A stretch of DNA of 64,000 nt from Corynebacterium curieae (GTDB lineage: Bacteria > Actinomycetota > Actinomycetes > Mycobacteriales > Mycobacteriaceae), in assembly GCF_027570035.1 (NCBI RefSeq), contig NZ_JAKMUU010000007.1:1-64000 (forward strand), read 5' to 3'. The notes under the pieces are model-generated. The model had not been told where the DNA came from and did not search any database. It was given only the letters and a program-made list of their open reading frames with translations. The position numbers and the translations under genes are program-made. Position 1 is the stretch's first letter. Each line of letters starts with the position of its first letter. Of the stretch, positions 17,074 through 26,481 are shown one piece after another.

Positions 17074-18336
17074 GTGGAATTGATTCTTTCCTTTGCCGCC
17101 GGCGTGGTGGCCTGCGGGCTGGCGCTGCCGGCCATCTCTTGGCTGCGGGGCCGCATTGCCAGCTACCGCCAATCCACCGATGCCGAGGCCAACCAGGTCA
17201 CGACGGTCAGCCAGGTGCTGCACTTGGCCGTGCAAGGCTCGCCGACGGCCCTGACGGTGCTAGACCGCAACCAAGAAATCGTCATGTCTAACCCGGCCGC
17301 GCACGAGATGTCCTTGGTGCATGACCGCGCCGTTAACCCGGAGGTATGGGAGACCGCGCAGCATGTCTTTGACGACAAGGAGACGCGCACCGTCGATATT
17401 GCTATCCCTAAGCGCCGCACGGGCCACCGCGTCACGCAGGTCAAGGCGGTAATTAAGCCGCTGACGCTTAATGACGGCCGCTTTGTCATCATTTACGGCA
17501 CCGATGAGAGCGAAAACGTCCGCATGGAGTCCGCCCGCCGTGACTTTGTGGCCAACGTCTCCCATGAGCTCAAGACCCCCGTAGGCGGCATCGCTTTGCT
17601 GGCCGAGGCCCTGCTGCAAGACGCCGGTGACCAAGAAACCGTGGAGTACTTTGGCAATAAGGTCTACAAGGAAGCCAATCGCTTGGCCGATATGGTCAGC
17701 GAGCTAATCTCCCTGTCCAAATTGCAGGGTGCCGAGGCCCTGCCGGAAATGGAACCGCTGGCCGTAGACGATCTCGTCGATGAAGCCCTCTCGCGCAACC
17801 ACCTTGCCGCCGAGGCCCGTTCCATCGAGCTTAACCGCGGCGCCTCCGTCGGCGTGCAGGTCAAAGGCGATAGGTCTCTGCTCGTTACCGCCCTGTCCAA
17901 CCTGGTATCCAATGCGATTAACTACTCGCCGGAGAAAATGCCGGTATCGGTCTCCCAAAAGGTGGTAGACGGCGGGGTCGTGCTCATCCGCGTCACGGAC
18001 CGCGGCATCGGCATCGCGCCGGATGACCAGAAGCGCGTTTTTGAACGCTTCTTCCGCGTAGACCAAGCCCGGTCGCGGCAGACCGGAGGCACTGGCCTAG
18101 GATTAGCAATTGTTAAACACGTGGTGGCCAACCATGGCGGCAACATCAAACTGTGGTCCCGGCCGGGCACGGGTTCTACATTCACCATTGAGTTGCCCAT
18201 CTACAGGGAAGAAAAGCCGGCGCAGGAAGCTGGCATGAAGGATAATGAGAATCAGGAAGCCGTCGATGCGGCGGCGCCTGGGCTCCCGCGTGCGGTGGCA
18301 CGCGTTGCAGCACGTCGAAAGGATAAAGCACAATGA
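17074..18336 (+). CDS. senX3: Sensor histidine kinase SenX3
   Basis: 420 residues from GTG 17074. N-terminal membrane helix (residues 1-25, LILSFAAGVVACGLALPAISWL), a PAS-like region (about 50-150, with VLDRNQEIVMSNPAAHEM), the phospho-acceptor H box RRDFVANVSHELKTPVGGI (about 160), then the ATPase boxes: N box LVSNAINYSPE, G1 VTDRGIGIAPDDQ, F box FERFFRVDQARS and G2 TGGTGLGLAIVKHVV. Family knowledge: with RegX3 it senses phosphate limitation in mycobacteria; in this organism that is an inference. TAGGGT 6 bases upstream suggests a leaderless message. Its stop overlaps the regX3 start by 4 bases (ATGA). Confidence 0.93.
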   Translation: MELILSFAAGVVACGLALPAISWLRGRIASYRQSTDAEANQVTTVSQVLHLAVQGSPTALTVLDRNQEIVMSNPAAHEMSLVHDRAVNPEVWETAQHVFDDKETRTVDIAIPKRRTGHRVTQVKAVIKPLTLNDGRFVIIYGTDESENVRMESARRDFVANVSHELKTPVGGIALLAEALLQDAGDQETVEYFGNKVYKEANRLADMVSELISLSKLQGAEALPEMEPLAVDDLVDEALSRNHLAAEARSIELNRGASVGVQVKGDRSLLVTALSNLVSNAINYSPEKMPVSVSQKVVDGGVVLIRVTDRGIGIAPDDQKRVFERFFRVDQARSRQTGGTGLGLAIVKHVVANHGGNIKLWSRPGTGSTFTIELPIYREEKPAQEAGMKDNENQEAVDAAAPGLPRAVARVAARRKDKAQ

Positions 18337-19040
18337 CCACCATCCTCATCGTTGAAGATGAAGAGTCGCTGGCAGATCCGCTGGCATTCCTCCTCCGCAA
18401 GGAGGGCTTCGAGCCGATTATTGCGCACGATGGCCCTACCGCGTTGGAAAAGTTTGCTGCAAACGACATCGATATTGTCCTTCTTGACCTCATGCTTCCC
18501 GGCATGTCCGGCACCGAGGTGTGCAAGCAGCTGCGCTCCACTTCTTCCGTGCCCGTGATCATGGTCACCGCGCGCGATTCCGAGATTGATAAGGTCGTCG
18601 GCCTCGAGCTAGGCGCCGATGATTACGTGACCAAGCCTTATTCCTCCCGCGAGCTCATTGCCCGCATCCGTGCGGTGCTACGCCGCGGCCACGATTCCGG
18701 CGCCGGGGCCGATGCCGATGCGTCCGAGGAGGTGGCCGAGCAGATTCTGGAGGGCGGCCGCGTCAAGATGGATGTGGAGCGCCATACCGTAACCGTTGCG
18801 GATGAGCCGGTATCCATGCCGCTCAAAGAGTTCGACCTCTTGGAGTATCTGCTGCGCAACGCCGGGCGCGTGCTCACCCGCGGCCAGCTCATTGACCGCA
18901 TTTGGGGCGCCGATTATGTTGGCGATACCAAGACGCTCGACGTCCACGTCAAGCGCCTGCGCTCCAAGATTGAGGAGCAGCCTTCCCGCCCGAAGCACCT
19001 CGTTACGGTGCGCGGGCTGGGCTATAAATTCGAGCTTTAG
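18333..19040 (+). CDS. regX3: Response regulator RegX3 (OmpR/PhoB family)
   Basis: 235 residues. Receiver domain residues 1-120: acidic pocket IVEDEE, phospho-acceptor Asp in [14 protein letters not shown], switch Thr in VIMVTARD, and the Lys in [12 protein letters not shown]-terminal winged helix: [26 protein letters not shown] and [14 protein letters not shown] with [10 protein letters not shown] at the end. ATGA overlap with senX3 shows the pair is translated together. Its own stop overlaps by four bases that of the convergent gene on the minus strand. Confidence 0.95.
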   Translation: MTTILIVEDEESLADPLAFLLRKEGFEPIIAHDGPTALEKFAANDIDIVLLDLMLPGMSGTEVCKQLRSTSSVPVIMVTARDSEIDKVVGLELGADDYVTKPYSSRELIARIRAVLRRGHDSGAGADADASEEVAEQILEGGRVKMDVERHTVTVADEPVSMPLKEFDLLEYLLRNAGRVLTRGQLIDRIWGADYVGDTKTLDVHVKRLRSKIEEQPSRPKHLVTVRGLGYKFEL

Positions 19041-19963
19041 CTTTCCGCCTGCTGGGTTTCTGCCCGCAGGCTGCCGGCCTTTACGCTGGCTGGGTGGCGC
19101 GTGAGCTGGACGCCATGTTCGGCCGCCGCCGCGCGGGCCCTGCAGTGCGCGGCCAAAATCTCATAGGACTCGCGGCCCATGAGCGCAACCAGCTCATCTT
19201 CATGCGATTGCCACATCGGTAGCGGGTTGGCATGGCAGGCAGAATCGGCCGAGCAATACCAATCAAAATCCTCGCCGCCATTTCCCCAACCGCGGCGGTC
19301 ATACTCGCCGATCTGGGTGCGCAAAATCTCCTGCCCATCCGGGCGTTCCTCATAATCTTCGTACCGGCGCAGCGGCAGCTGCCAGCACACCTCCGGCTTG
19401 ACCACCGTGAGCTCCTCGCCGGCGTCAACCGCCCACTGGTGCAACGCGCAGCCCGTGCCCGTAGCCCAGCCGGCGCGGTTGGCAAAAATGCACGCGCCAT
19501 CCACGATCGGCGTTTTCAACGCCGGTTCCGGTTCGCCGTCCTCGCCATCGAGTTCGTCCCACTCCAGCCAGGGCTCCAACTCGTCCGTAGCGTCCTGCGC
19601 GAGGAACTCATCTACCCCCGCTGGGCGCAGCTGCCAATATTTGGCGGGCATGCGCGAGACGGCGTCGTAAAGCTGGTCGCGGTCTTCCTCATCGGCTATA
19701 TAGGCGCCATGCACGCAGCAACCCACCTCGGGCTGGCGCTTATCGATGCCCCGGCACGCCGACGTCCCAAATTGGCAGCTGTAGTGCGATTCCACCCAAG
19801 TCAGGTCGATGGAGAAGACGTGGTGCGGATCGTTTGGGTTGGTAAATTCAAACCACTCCCGCGGGAAATCAGGGGCTTCTTCGCAGCCCGCTCTTATCGA
19901 CGCCGCCGCGGGCGAGCTCGCGGGAAAACCTAGATATACCGTGTCAGATTCTGGGCGATTCAC
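19037..19963 (-). CDS. Cysteine-rich conserved protein, possibly metal-binding (DUF3109/YkgJ-like)
   Basis: 308 residues, soluble, acidic. Cysteines occur in conserved-looking contexts: [28 protein letters not shown] (residues about 60-90), [25 protein letters not shown] (about 160-185), [15 protein letters not shown] and [12 protein letters not shown]. The spaced Cys pattern resembles zinc- or iron-chelating proteins of the YkgJ/DUF3109 kind, but I only infer this. The function is unknown. It is convergent with regX3 (4-base stop overlap) and divergent from ppx with 33 bases between starts. Confidence 0.65.
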   Translation of the reverse strand: MNRPESDTVYLGFPASSPAAASIRAGCEEAPDFPREWFEFTNPNDPHHVFSIDLTWVESHYSCQFGTSACRGIDKRQPEVGCCVHGAYIADEEDRDQLYDAVSRMPAKYWQLRPAGVDEFLAQDATDELEPWLEWDELDGEDGEPEPALKTPIVDGACIFANRAGWATGTGCALHQWAVDAGEELTVVKPEVCWQLPLRRYEDYEERPDGQEILRTQIGEYDRRGWGNGGEDFDWYCSADSACHANPLPMWQSHEDELVALMGRESYEILAAHCRARAAAAEHGVQLTRHPASVKAGSLRAETQQAES

Positions 19964-19996
19964 ACCTAACCACGGTAGACCTACTACGCTATTAGT

Positions 19997-20926
19997 GTGC
20001 GATTAGGTGTATTAGACGTCGGAAGCAATACCGTCCACCTCGTTGCGGTCGATGCCGCGACGGGCGGGCGGCCCACTCCGATGAGCGATTGGAAGACCCC
20101 GCTCCGGCTGGTTGAGCAGCTGGATAAGAGGGGGAACATCCATGAAAAGGGTGTAAAGAAGCTGGTCAGCGCCGTAAAGGAAGCTAGCGAGCTGGGGGAG
20201 AAGCTCGGCTGCGCGGAATTTATCGCCTTCGCTACCTCGGCGGTGCGCTCTGCTCCCAATTCGGAAGCCGTGCTCGATGAAGTAGAAAAGAAAACCGGCG
20301 TACGCCTGCAAATCCTTTCCGGTGTGGAAGAAGCCCGGTTGACCTTCCTCTCCGCCCGCCGCTGGTATGGCTGGTCCGCCGGCCGCATCACCAACCTAGA
20401 CATCGGCGGCGGCTCGCTGGAGCTATCCACCGGTACCGACGAGCACCCTGATCTCGCTTTCTCCCTCGACCTAGGCGCCGGGCGGTTGACTCATAATTGG
20501 TTCGACACCGACCCGCCAGAGAAAAAGAAGGTCAGCGCGCTGCGCGATTATATCGATGCGGAGCTAGAAGACGTTGCCCAACAGATGAAGGCGATGGGCC
20601 CGGCTGGCCTTGCCGTGGGTACCTCCAAAACCTTCCGCACACTGGCGCGTCTGACGGGTGCCGCACCCTCGTCTGCCGGCCCATATGTCAAGCGCACGCT
20701 GACCGCGCCGGGTCTGCGGCAGTTAATTTCATTCATCTCTCGCATGACTGCAGCAGACAGAGCGGACCTAGAGGGTGTAAGTTCTAACCGATCGCACCAA
20801 ATCGTTGCCGGCGCTCTGGTGGCCGAGGCTTCCATGCGAGCCTTGGAAATCGAGAAGCTGGAAATCTGCCCGTGGGCGCTGCGTGAGGGCGTCATTTTGC
20901 GCCGGACCGACAAGGGATTGGAATAG
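19997..20926 (+). CDS. ppx1: Ppx/GppA family phosphatase (exopolyphosphatase-like)
   Basis: 309 residues from GTG 19997, about the size of the short actinobacterial Ppx proteins. It belongs to the ASKHA fold: phosphate-1 loop [18 protein letters not shown], the [12 protein letters not shown] stretch, the catalytic Glu in [11 protein letters not shown], and phosphate-2 loop [13 protein letters not shown]. It would hydrolyse polyphosphate or pppGpp. In mycobacteria the gene next to senX3-regX3 is an exopolyphosphatase; hence the symbol is tentative. TACGCT 6 bases before the GTG supports leaderless initiation. The next gene follows after 9 bases. Confidence 0.88.
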   Translation: MRLGVLDVGSNTVHLVAVDAATGGRPTPMSDWKTPLRLVEQLDKRGNIHEKGVKKLVSAVKEASELGEKLGCAEFIAFATSAVRSAPNSEAVLDEVEKKTGVRLQILSGVEEARLTFLSARRWYGWSAGRITNLDIGGGSLELSTGTDEHPDLAFSLDLGAGRLTHNWFDTDPPEKKKVSALRDYIDAELEDVAQQMKAMGPAGLAVGTSKTFRTLARLTGAAPSSAGPYVKRTLTAPGLRQLISFISRMTAADRADLEGVSSNRSHQIVAGALVAEASMRALEIEKLEICPWALREGVILRRTDKGLE

Positions 20927-20935
20927 GAAGAGATC

Positions 20936-22009
20936 ATGGCTGACAAAAACCAGTTGACCGTGGCGGAGCTGCTGGCTCGCAATAAGAAGGCCCGCGGCGA
21001 AAAGGACGGCAAGGACGAGAAGCGTTCGCGCCGCCATCGCCGCAGTCTGGAGGAGGGCGGTATCTCCGTTGCGGAGCTGACCGGCAACCTCAAGAAGGTC
21101 AAGGCGGCTCCTGTAGAGGCCAAGCACACCTCCGTCTCCATCGACGAGGATGCCCCCGTCATCCGCGCTCCCAAGCCCGAGGAGAAGGCCGACTCCGCCT
21201 CGGCGAAGAAACCCGCTGCCAAGCCAGCCGAGAAGGCCGCAGGAAAGGCGGCAGAAAAGCCAGCGGCAAAACCTGCCGACAGACCAGCGCAACCGGCTGC
21301 GGCCAAGGCTGCAGAAAAGCCCGCAGCTAAGGCGGCACAGCCAGCTGCGAAGGACGTTGCGAAGAAGAACCAGCCTTCCGCCGATGACACCGCGGTAATC
21401 CAGCGTGTGGATAAGAAAAAGGCGGACGACGCCAAGGCCACCGCCTCGCGACCAGCCACCGCCAAGGCCGCGGCTGACAAGTCCGCGACCGACAAGCCAG
21501 CGGCCGAAAAGCCAGTGACCGAAAAACCTGCCGCTGACAAGGCTGCGGCTGAGAAGCCCGCTGCGGAAAAGGAGCGCGCCGAGAAGGGTACCAAGGCCAA
21601 GGGTGCGGCGGCGGCAGGCGCTGGAGCCGCCGCGGCAGGTGGAGTTGCGGCGGTGCCGGCGTCGAAGAAGGCGGGCGTCGCTAAGAATGCCGAGGAAACC
21701 GGCAACCTGCCCAAGGTGGAAGACGACGAAGACTGGGTCGAAGAAGAGCACGAGAAGCTCAACCCGGTATCCATCCTACTGATGATTGTTGCGGGCATCC
21801 TGCTGGCGATTGTCATCTTCAAGGGCTTTGAGATTCTGTGGGATAGTTTCCCACGCCTCGTCGTTGCCGTCCTGGCGGTGTGCGTGACCGCGATTATGGT
21901 CGGCGTGACCCACGCGCTGCGCACCGCTCGCGACGGGTTCTCCATGTTCCTGGCCGGCTTTACCGGCCTCATCCTGACTTTTGGTCCGCTGCTTTTGGTC
22001 ATGCTTTAA
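20936..22009 (+). CDS. Alanine/lysine/proline-rich protein with two C-terminal membrane helices
   Basis: 357 residues. N-terminus is polar and contains twice a short similar motif (LTVAELLARNKK at 7-18 and ISVAELTGNLKK around 43-54). Residues about 85-220 are a low-complexity series of AEKPA/ADKPA/AAKPA units, encoded by a visibly repetitive DNA stretch (21190-21580). Two hydrophobic helices come at about 277-297 (ILLMIVAGILLAIVIFKGF) and 301-355, so the repetitive part is probably cytoplasmic. Histone-like PAKKA tails look similar in composition, but here membrane anchoring argues for an envelope or scaffold role. AGGAAGAG 5 bases upstream is a good ribosome site. Function unknown. Confidence 0.75.
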   Translation: MADKNQLTVAELLARNKKARGEKDGKDEKRSRRHRRSLEEGGISVAELTGNLKKVKAAPVEAKHTSVSIDEDAPVIRAPKPEEKADSASAKKPAAKPAEKAAGKAAEKPAAKPADRPAQPAAAKAAEKPAAKAAQPAAKDVAKKNQPSADDTAVIQRVDKKKADDAKATASRPATAKAAADKSATDKPAAEKPVTEKPAADKAAAEKPAAEKERAEKGTKAKGAAAAGAGAAAAGGVAAVPASKKAGVAKNAEETGNLPKVEDDEDWVEEEHEKLNPVSILLMIVAGILLAIVIFKGFEILWDSFPRLVVAVLAVCVTAIMVGVTHALRTARDGFSMFLAGFTGLILTFGPLLLVML

Positions 22010-22025
22010 GCCCCGCTTGCCGATG

Positions 22026-22065
22026 CCCCGGTTACCCCATGTGGTAGCCGGGGTTACGCATTTTT
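22026..22065 (+). terminator. Terminator before proC
   Basis: CCCCGGTTACC (22026-22036) pairs with GGTAGCCGGGG (22043-22053), one wobble, loop of six bases; TTACGCA and then TTTTT (22061-22065) follow. Confidence 0.75.
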
Positions 22066-22080
22066 GGCATGGTGGAGGCT

Positions 22081-22872
22081 ATGACAAAGATTGCAATTTT
22101 AGGCGGCGGACAGATCGGTGAGGCTTTGACCTCGGGACTTGTGGCATCGGGCTTTGCGGGCTCGGATATCACGGTCACCAATCGCACCGAATCGCGCAGC
22201 CAGGAACTCAAAGAAACTTATGGCGTCAACGTCACCAGCGATAATGCGGCGGCGGTGGACGGCGCGGACTATATCTTCGCCTGCGTGAAGCCCTATGCCA
22301 TCCTCGACCTGCTCGAGGGCCTTAAACCGGCGAAGGACGCCGTGGTAGTTTCCATGGCCGCAGGCCTGACGCTGGAGCAGCTGGAGGGCGCTGCGGGCGA
22401 AGGCGTGCCGGTGGTGCGCGTTATGCCTAATACCCCCATGTTGGTGCGCCGCGGCATGTGCACCTGCGCGGCCGGCGAGCATGTGAGCGATGCCCAGATG
22501 GACGGCGTGCGCGAGCTGCTCGAGGCCGTAGGCGAGGTCGCGGTCATTCCGGAGAAGAATATCGACGCCGCCACCGCGCTGGCGGGTTCCTCCCCGGCTT
22601 ATTTCTTCCTTGTGGCAGAGGCGCTTGTCGACGCCGGCGTACAGCTCGGCCTTCCCCGCGACGTCGCCGAGAAGCTCGCCGCCCAGGCGGCGGCCGGCTC
22701 CGGTGAGATGCTGGCTAGCTCCGGGCGTTCGGCCACCCAGCTGCGCGCCGGGGTGACCTCGCCGGGTGGTACCACTGCTGCCGCCGTCCGCGAGCTGGAG
22801 GAGTCCGGCCTGCGCGGTGCGTTCTACCGTGCCGCAGAAGCGTGCGCTGACAAGGCCAAGGAGCTCGGCTAG
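22081..22872 (+). CDS. proC: Pyrroline-5-carboxylate reductase
   Basis: 263 residues from ATG 22081; ATG 22069 would add MVEA and cannot be excluded. Last step of proline synthesis, NAD(P)H-dependent. N-terminal Rossmann fold KIAILGGGQIGEALTSGL, then the family motif VVRVMPNTPMLVRRGMC, and the C-terminal dimerisation domain with the ProC signature in LRAGVTSPGGTTAAAVRELEESGLRGAFYRA. A terminator lies upstream, so proC has its own promoter. Downstream is a 225-base region before the HTH gene, with a GGTGGG/CCCACC hairpin around 22901-22916. Confidence 0.95.
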   Translation: MTKIAILGGGQIGEALTSGLVASGFAGSDITVTNRTESRSQELKETYGVNVTSDNAAAVDGADYIFACVKPYAILDLLEGLKPAKDAVVVSMAAGLTLEQLEGAAGEGVPVVRVMPNTPMLVRRGMCTCAAGEHVSDAQMDGVRELLEAVGEVAVIPEKNIDAATALAGSSPAYFFLVAEALVDAGVQLGLPRDVAEKLAAQAAAGSGEMLASSGRSATQLRAGVTSPGGTTAAAVRELEESGLRGAFYRAAEACADKAKELG

Positions 22873-23097
22873 CGGCGTTGGTTGTGACCTCCCCGCGGTG
22901 GGGGTGTACCCACCCGGGAGCGCTGGGGCGGGTGTTAAGCCGCGCTTTTAGAGGTAACCCTAATGAATGCTGTGAAAAAATTTGGCACTTGGGTCGCATT
23001 AGTCACATGTTTCACGATAGGCTAGGGCAAGCACGTGCGTGAAGTCCTGTGGGAGGGGAAGCCTACAGCGCGTAACGAGCTGAAGGGTTAGATATAT

Positions 23098-23286
23098 ATG
23101 GCAAATGAAGAAAAGGGAACCTTTCTGACGATCGCGGAGGTCGCCGAGATTATGCGCGTCTCCAAGATGACCGTCTACCGTTTGGTTCACGCAGGCGAAA
23201 TGCCGGCTGTTCGCGTCGGACGCTCCTTCCGCGTTCACGAGTCCGCCGTCAACGAGTACCTGGAGGCATCCGTCTACGGAGCCTAG
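23098..23286 (+). CDS. Small helix-turn-helix (excisionase/MerR-like) DNA-binding protein
   Basis: 62 residues. It is a single winged-helix HTH: FLTIAEVAEIMRVSKMTVYRLVHAGEMPAVRVGRSFRVHESAVNEYL, with the recognition helix in SKMTVYRLVHAGEMPAVRVG. The gene is always found between proC and bS22 in actinobacteria as far as I recall (the mycobacterial counterpart is Rv0500A), so it is a core regulator and not a phage excisionase. The target is unknown. In the 225-base upstream stretch the best promoter-like element is TAGGCT at 23018-23023. A perfect 13-bp hairpin terminates it. Confidence 0.88.
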   Translation: MANEEKGTFLTIAEVAEIMRVSKMTVYRLVHAGEMPAVRVGRSFRVHESAVNEYLEASVYGA

Positions 23287-23303
23287 GCAACTCGCGCCGC
23301 ATA

Positions 23304-23360
23304 GACAGCGCCCACCTCTGTTGGCCCTCGTGGTCAGCGGTGGTGGGCGCTGTCGTTTCT
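23304..23360 (+). terminator. Terminator after the HTH gene
   Basis: GACAGCGCCCACC (23304-23316) and GGTGGGCGCTGTC (23342-23354) are perfect complements, followed by GTTTCTT. Confidence 0.85.
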
Positions 23361-23372
23361 TAGAGGCGCTTT

Positions 23373-23401
23373 TTGGTCACGGGCTGGGTGCTGGGTAAGA
23401 T
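23373..23401 (+). promoter_or_regulatory. Promoter of the bS22 gene
   Basis: TTGGTC (23373-23378) and TAAGAT (23396-23401) are separated by 17 bases, the best sigma-A-type promoter in the neighbourhood. Transcription would begin near 23408, giving a 5' leader of about 120 nt. The leader holds a GTGGCC/GGCCAC hairpin (23429-23452) and the palindrome AGTACGTACT (23499-23508). Confidence 0.6.
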
Positions 23402-23527
23402 GGTGTGCATTCGTGTCGGCTCGCTGATGTGGCCCGCGGTCCGTGAGGCCACGGCGGCAAGAGTGCACCTTCGCCGTTTTAGCGCTGACAAGTTTGACAG
23501 TACGTACTAAACGAAAGTGAGGACTCC

Positions 23528-23629
23528 ATGGGTTCCGTCATTAAGAAGCGCCGCAAGCGCATGTCCAAGAAGAAGCACCGCAAGATGCTGCGCCGCACCC
23601 GCGTGCAGCGTCGTAAGCTGGGCAAGTAA
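23528..23629 (+). CDS. 30S ribosomal protein bS22 (AURKAIP1/COX24 domain)
   Basis: A 33-residue, extremely basic protein: begins [19 protein letters not shown] and ends QRRKLGK. This matches the short actinobacterial ribosomal protein (mycobacterial bS22, Rv0500B) that sits near the decoding centre of the 30S subunit and carries the COX24_C motif shared with mitochondrial AURKAIP1. GAGG stands 6 bases before ATG. Flanked by a good promoter and a classic terminator, so it is a single-gene unit. It is too small for routine gene finding. Confidence 0.93.
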   Translation: MGSVIKKRRKRMSKKKHRKMLRRTRVQRRKLGK

Positions 23630-23646
23630 ATCCAGCCCGCTTCTTG

Positions 23647-23673
23647 CCCTCCGCCTTAGCGCGGAGGGTTTTT
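23647..23673 (+). terminator. Terminator after bS22
   Basis: CCCTCCGC (23647-23654) and GCGGAGGG (23661-23668), six-base loop, then TTTTT. The reverse strand end of the convergent HAD gene lies 32 bases further. Confidence 0.92.
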
Positions 23674-23704
23674 GCATGCTTGGCGGCGGTGCCCCACGCG
23701 CCCG

Positions 23705-24766
23705 CTACTTCCGGTAGTAGCGCCAGCCGCCATAGGAAAAGGCGGCGGTGGCCAGCGCCGGCAGGCCATAGGTGCGGATGGCGCGGCGCACGGAGCGGTA
23801 GTCACGCACCAGCCAGCCGCGGTCGCCGGCGATATCGCGCAGCTTGCGGTCCGGGTTGATGGCCACGGCGGTGCCGACCATGGACAGCATGGGCACGTCA
23901 TTGGCGGAATCCGAATACGCGGTGCAGCGCGAAAGATCCAAGCCCTCGATGGTCGCGAGCGCGGCCACGGCGTGCTTTTTGCCGGGGCCGTGCAGGATAT
24001 CGCCGACCAGCCGGCCGGTGAACTTGCCGTCTTTAACTTCCGCGACGGTGCCGAGCGCGCCCGTGAACCCGAAGCGCTGCGCGAGCACCTGCGCTAGCTG
24101 GACCGGGGTGGCCGTTACCAACCACACCTGCTGGCCGGCGGCCAGGTGCATCTCCGCCAGCTGTGTAGTGCCGGGGTAGGCGCGGCGGGCGAGCGAGGCA
24201 TCCACGATCTCCTCGCATAGCTCCACCAGCTCGTCGACGCTGCGGCCCTTGACAAACTCCAGCGCCTGCGCACGGCCGGCGGCCACGTCCTTGGCGTTCT
24301 CGCTGCCAGAGACGCGGAATTTGAGCTGTTTCCACGCAATCGGCAGGATTTCGGAAAGGCGGAAGTAGCGCTTGCGCGCTAACCCGAAGGCGAACTCCAC
24401 GAGGGAAGAACCTTGGATGAGTGTGTTGTCGACGTCGAAAAACGCCGCCGCGCCCACATCGACCGGCACGTCCGGATCCTGGGCCGTGATGCGCTGCGCG
24501 CCGGCCGCGTCATAGGAGCCGGTTACCGAATCCACGCCAGAGGCAAAATCCTCCAGCTCCAGCCCGAATTCCTCCAACGCCGCGGCGGCCGCGGCTTCGC
24601 CCGCGGTGCGCTGGGATTCCTCATCCAGCGGGGCGAGCGCCTGGTTTTCTAAAAAATTACGCAGATTGCCGCGCGAGGCGGTCCAATTGGCCAAAAACTC
24701 ACGGGGAGATTCGGGGAAGCCTGGGGGAGTGGTAGCGGACACGAGTGAGACAAACAGCTTTCGCAA
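23705..24766 (-). CDS. HAD-IB family hydrolase (SerB-like phosphatase)
   Basis: 353 residues. N-terminal 100 residues are low in similarity to anything I know. The HAD core begins with the nucleophile motif [15 protein letters not shown] (about residue 107), has motif [15 protein letters not shown] (about 222), the motif III lysine in [11 protein letters not shown] and motif [20 protein letters not shown]. The C-terminus has a weakly hydrophobic end ([20 protein letters not shown]). Its mycobacterial counterpart in the same place is annotated SerB1, but the substrate of this subfamily is not established; phosphoserine is only a possibility. Confidence 0.85.
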   Translation of the reverse strand: MRKLFVSLVSATTPPGFPESPREFLANWTASRGNLRNFLENQALAPLDEESQRTAGEAAAAAALEEFGLELEDFASGVDSVTGSYDAAGAQRITAQDPDVPVDVGAAAFFDVDNTLIQGSSLVEFAFGLARKRYFRLSEILPIAWKQLKFRVSGSENAKDVAAGRAQALEFVKGRSVDELVELCEEIVDASLARRAYPGTTQLAEMHLAAGQQVWLVTATPVQLAQVLAQRFGFTGALGTVAEVKDGKFTGRLVGDILHGPGKKHAVAALATIEGLDLSRCTAYSDSANDVPMLSMVGTAVAINPDRKLRDIAGDRGWLVRDYRSVRRAIRTYGLPALATAAFSYGGWRYYRK

Positions 24767-24830
24767 ACGCGGGGTGGACTAACGTGTCCATAGTAATGGT
24801 TTCGACCGCCGTCGTCCTTGTGAGGAGAAT

Positions 24831-25073
24831 ATGTCTCAGCATCTCGTCGAGCTCATGGTGCGCACCACCTGCGGTTCTTGTGCGCGCGTGAGGGAGCAGA
24901 TCACCCCCGTCGTCAAGCAGGCAGGCGCGGAGCTTGCCGTGCGCAACGTGGATGAGGATGCGGAGCTAGCCATGGAGTTCGGCGATCGCGTTCCCGTCGT
25001 GGTCATCGACGGCGAGGAGTTCGCCTGCTGGGAAGTAGATAACGAGGAGCTGGCGGCCGAACTAGCCGGATGA
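24831..25073 (+). CDS. Glutaredoxin-like protein (DUF836 type)
   Basis: 80 residues with thioredoxin fold: strand VELMVRTTCGSCARVREQI carries the CxxC redox motif CGSC, and RVPVVVIDGEEFACWEV includes the cis-proline (VPVVVI). It stands directly before hemA, as in other actinobacteria. It may reduce protein disulfides with mycothiol or thioredoxin reductase. The ATG is preceded by GTGAGGAGAAT, a clear ribosome site. Separated from hemA by 73 bases. Confidence 0.88.
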   Translation: MSQHLVELMVRTTCGSCARVREQITPVVKQAGAELAVRNVDEDAELAMEFGDRVPVVVIDGEEFACWEVDNEELAAELAG

Positions 25074-25146
25074 TTCGGGATCCATGACACCGACGGGTAG
25101 TCTTTTGGAGGATTAAAATCAATCAAAGGGTTGAGGAGTGTTGTGC

Positions 25147-26481
25147 ATGAGCGTGCTCGTCGTGGGCATGTCCCACCAGTCGGCGCCGGTGGCGCTGCTG
25201 GAGAAGCTGAGCATGGATAGTGCGGTCCAGGGTTCCGCCTGCGGGCAATTAGTAGCTGCCGAGTCGCTATCAGAGGCGATGATCATCTCCACCTGCAACC
25301 GCATGGAGGTCTACACCGTTACCAACTCCTTCCACACCGGCGTGCAGGAAGTCGTGCGCGTGCTCACCCAGGTATCGGGCGTGAGCGAGCAGGAGCTGCG
25401 CAACTACCTCTACGTGCGCTATGCCGACGCCGCGGCCGAGCACCTCATGTCGGTGACCGCCGGCCTGGACTCCATGGTGGTGGGCGAGCAGCAGATCATC
25501 GGCCAGGTGCGCAGCGCATACCAGTCCGCCTCCGAGCAGGGCACGGTCGGCCCGCGCATCCACGCGCTGGCCCAGTCGGCGCTGCGGGCGGGCAAGCGCG
25601 TGCACTCCGAGACCGACATCGATGAGGCCGGCGCCTCCATGGTGTCCTTCGCCTTCGACCAGGCCTTGCAGCGCCTCGACGCCGAGGACCTGACCGGCAA
25701 GACCGCGCTGGTCCTTGGCGCGGGCGCCATGGCGTCACTCGCCGCTACCCACGCCGGCCGGCTGGGCGTCAAGGAGCTAGTGCTGGCCAACCGCACCCGC
25801 GAGCGCGCCGAGCGCCTGGCCAGCCACGCCGAGGAGGCGGGCGTTGCCACCCGCGTCGTGGACTTTTCCGAGCGCGCCGCCGCGCTTTCCGACGTCGACC
25901 TTGCCATCTCTGCCACCGGTGCCGATAACTTCACCATCGCGGCCGCCGATATCCCCGCCGGCCGCGAACTCATGCTCATCGATCTCTCCCTGCCGCGGGA
26001 TATCGACGATGCCGCCGCCGCGGCCGAAGGCGTGGATCTGGTCAATATCGAGCGCCTGAGCAAGTCGCTCTCGGCCGCCGATACCGATATCGCGGCCGGC
26101 ACCAGCCCGCACGCGCAGGCCCGCCGCATCGTCGACGAAGAGCTGGCGGCCTATACCTCGGCCCAGCGCGTGCGCGACGTCGCCCCGGCCGTAAGCGCCC
26201 TGCACCGCCGCGCGGCCGACCTCGTCGACTGCGAGGCCGCGCGCCTGCAACACAAGCACCCCGAGCTCGCGGGCAAGCAGCTCGAGGACGTCCAGCGCGC
26301 GCTCAAGCGCGTAGCCGATAAGCTGCTGCATGAGCCGACGGTGCGGGCGAAGAAGCTGGCGGCGTCGGAAAGCAGTGTCAGCAGCGAGAACGCCCTGCAG
26401 GAACTCTTTGGCCTGCAGCTGGAAGGCTCCGGTGTGTCCGTGGCCGTCAATGAACTGCCCACCATGACTAAGGAGGCCTAA
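25147..26481 (+). CDS. hemA: Glutamyl-tRNA reductase
   Basis: 444 residues. Reduces glutamyl-tRNA(Glu) to glutamate-1-semialdehyde, the committed step of heme synthesis, using NADPH. Motifs: VVGMSHQSAPVALLEKLS, catalytic cysteine in ISTCNRMEVYT (about residue 50), DSMVVGEQQIIGQVRSAY, and the NADPH domain ALVLGAGAMASLAATHAGRLG. The C-terminal dimerisation helix carries the low-complexity tail. Start ATG 25147 is favoured over GTG 25138 because GAGGAG lies 8 bases ahead. hemC follows directly. Confidence 0.95.
   Translation: MSVLVVGMSHQSAPVALLEKLSMDSAVQGSACGQLVAAESLSEAMIISTCNRMEVYTVTNSFHTGVQEVVRVLTQVSGVSEQELRNYLYVRYADAAAEHLMSVTAGLDSMVVGEQQIIGQVRSAYQSASEQGTVGPRIHALAQSALRAGKRVHSETDIDEAGASMVSFAFDQALQRLDAEDLTGKTALVLGAGAMASLAATHAGRLGVKELVLANRTRERAERLASHAEEAGVATRVVDFSERAAALSDVDLAISATGADNFTIAAADIPAGRELMLIDLSLPRDIDDAAAAAEGVDLVNIERLSKSLSAADTDIAAGTSPHAQARRIVDEELAAYTSAQRVRDVAPAVSALHRRAADLVDCEAARLQHKHPELAGKQLEDVQRALKRVADKLLHEPTVRAKKLAASESSVSSENALQELFGLQLEGSGVSVAVNELPTMTKEA

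Noticed and set aside
20936..22009. DNA repeat array or CRISPR in the repetitive stretch 21190-21580
   Set aside because: The repeats are in frame Ala-Lys-Pro units of a protein with varying codons, without spacers of fixed length. No CRISPR array was seen anywhere in the window.
23098..23286. Phage excisionase marking an integrated element
   Set aside because: No integrase, attachment sites or phage genes nearby; this small HTH gene has a conserved place between proC and bS22.
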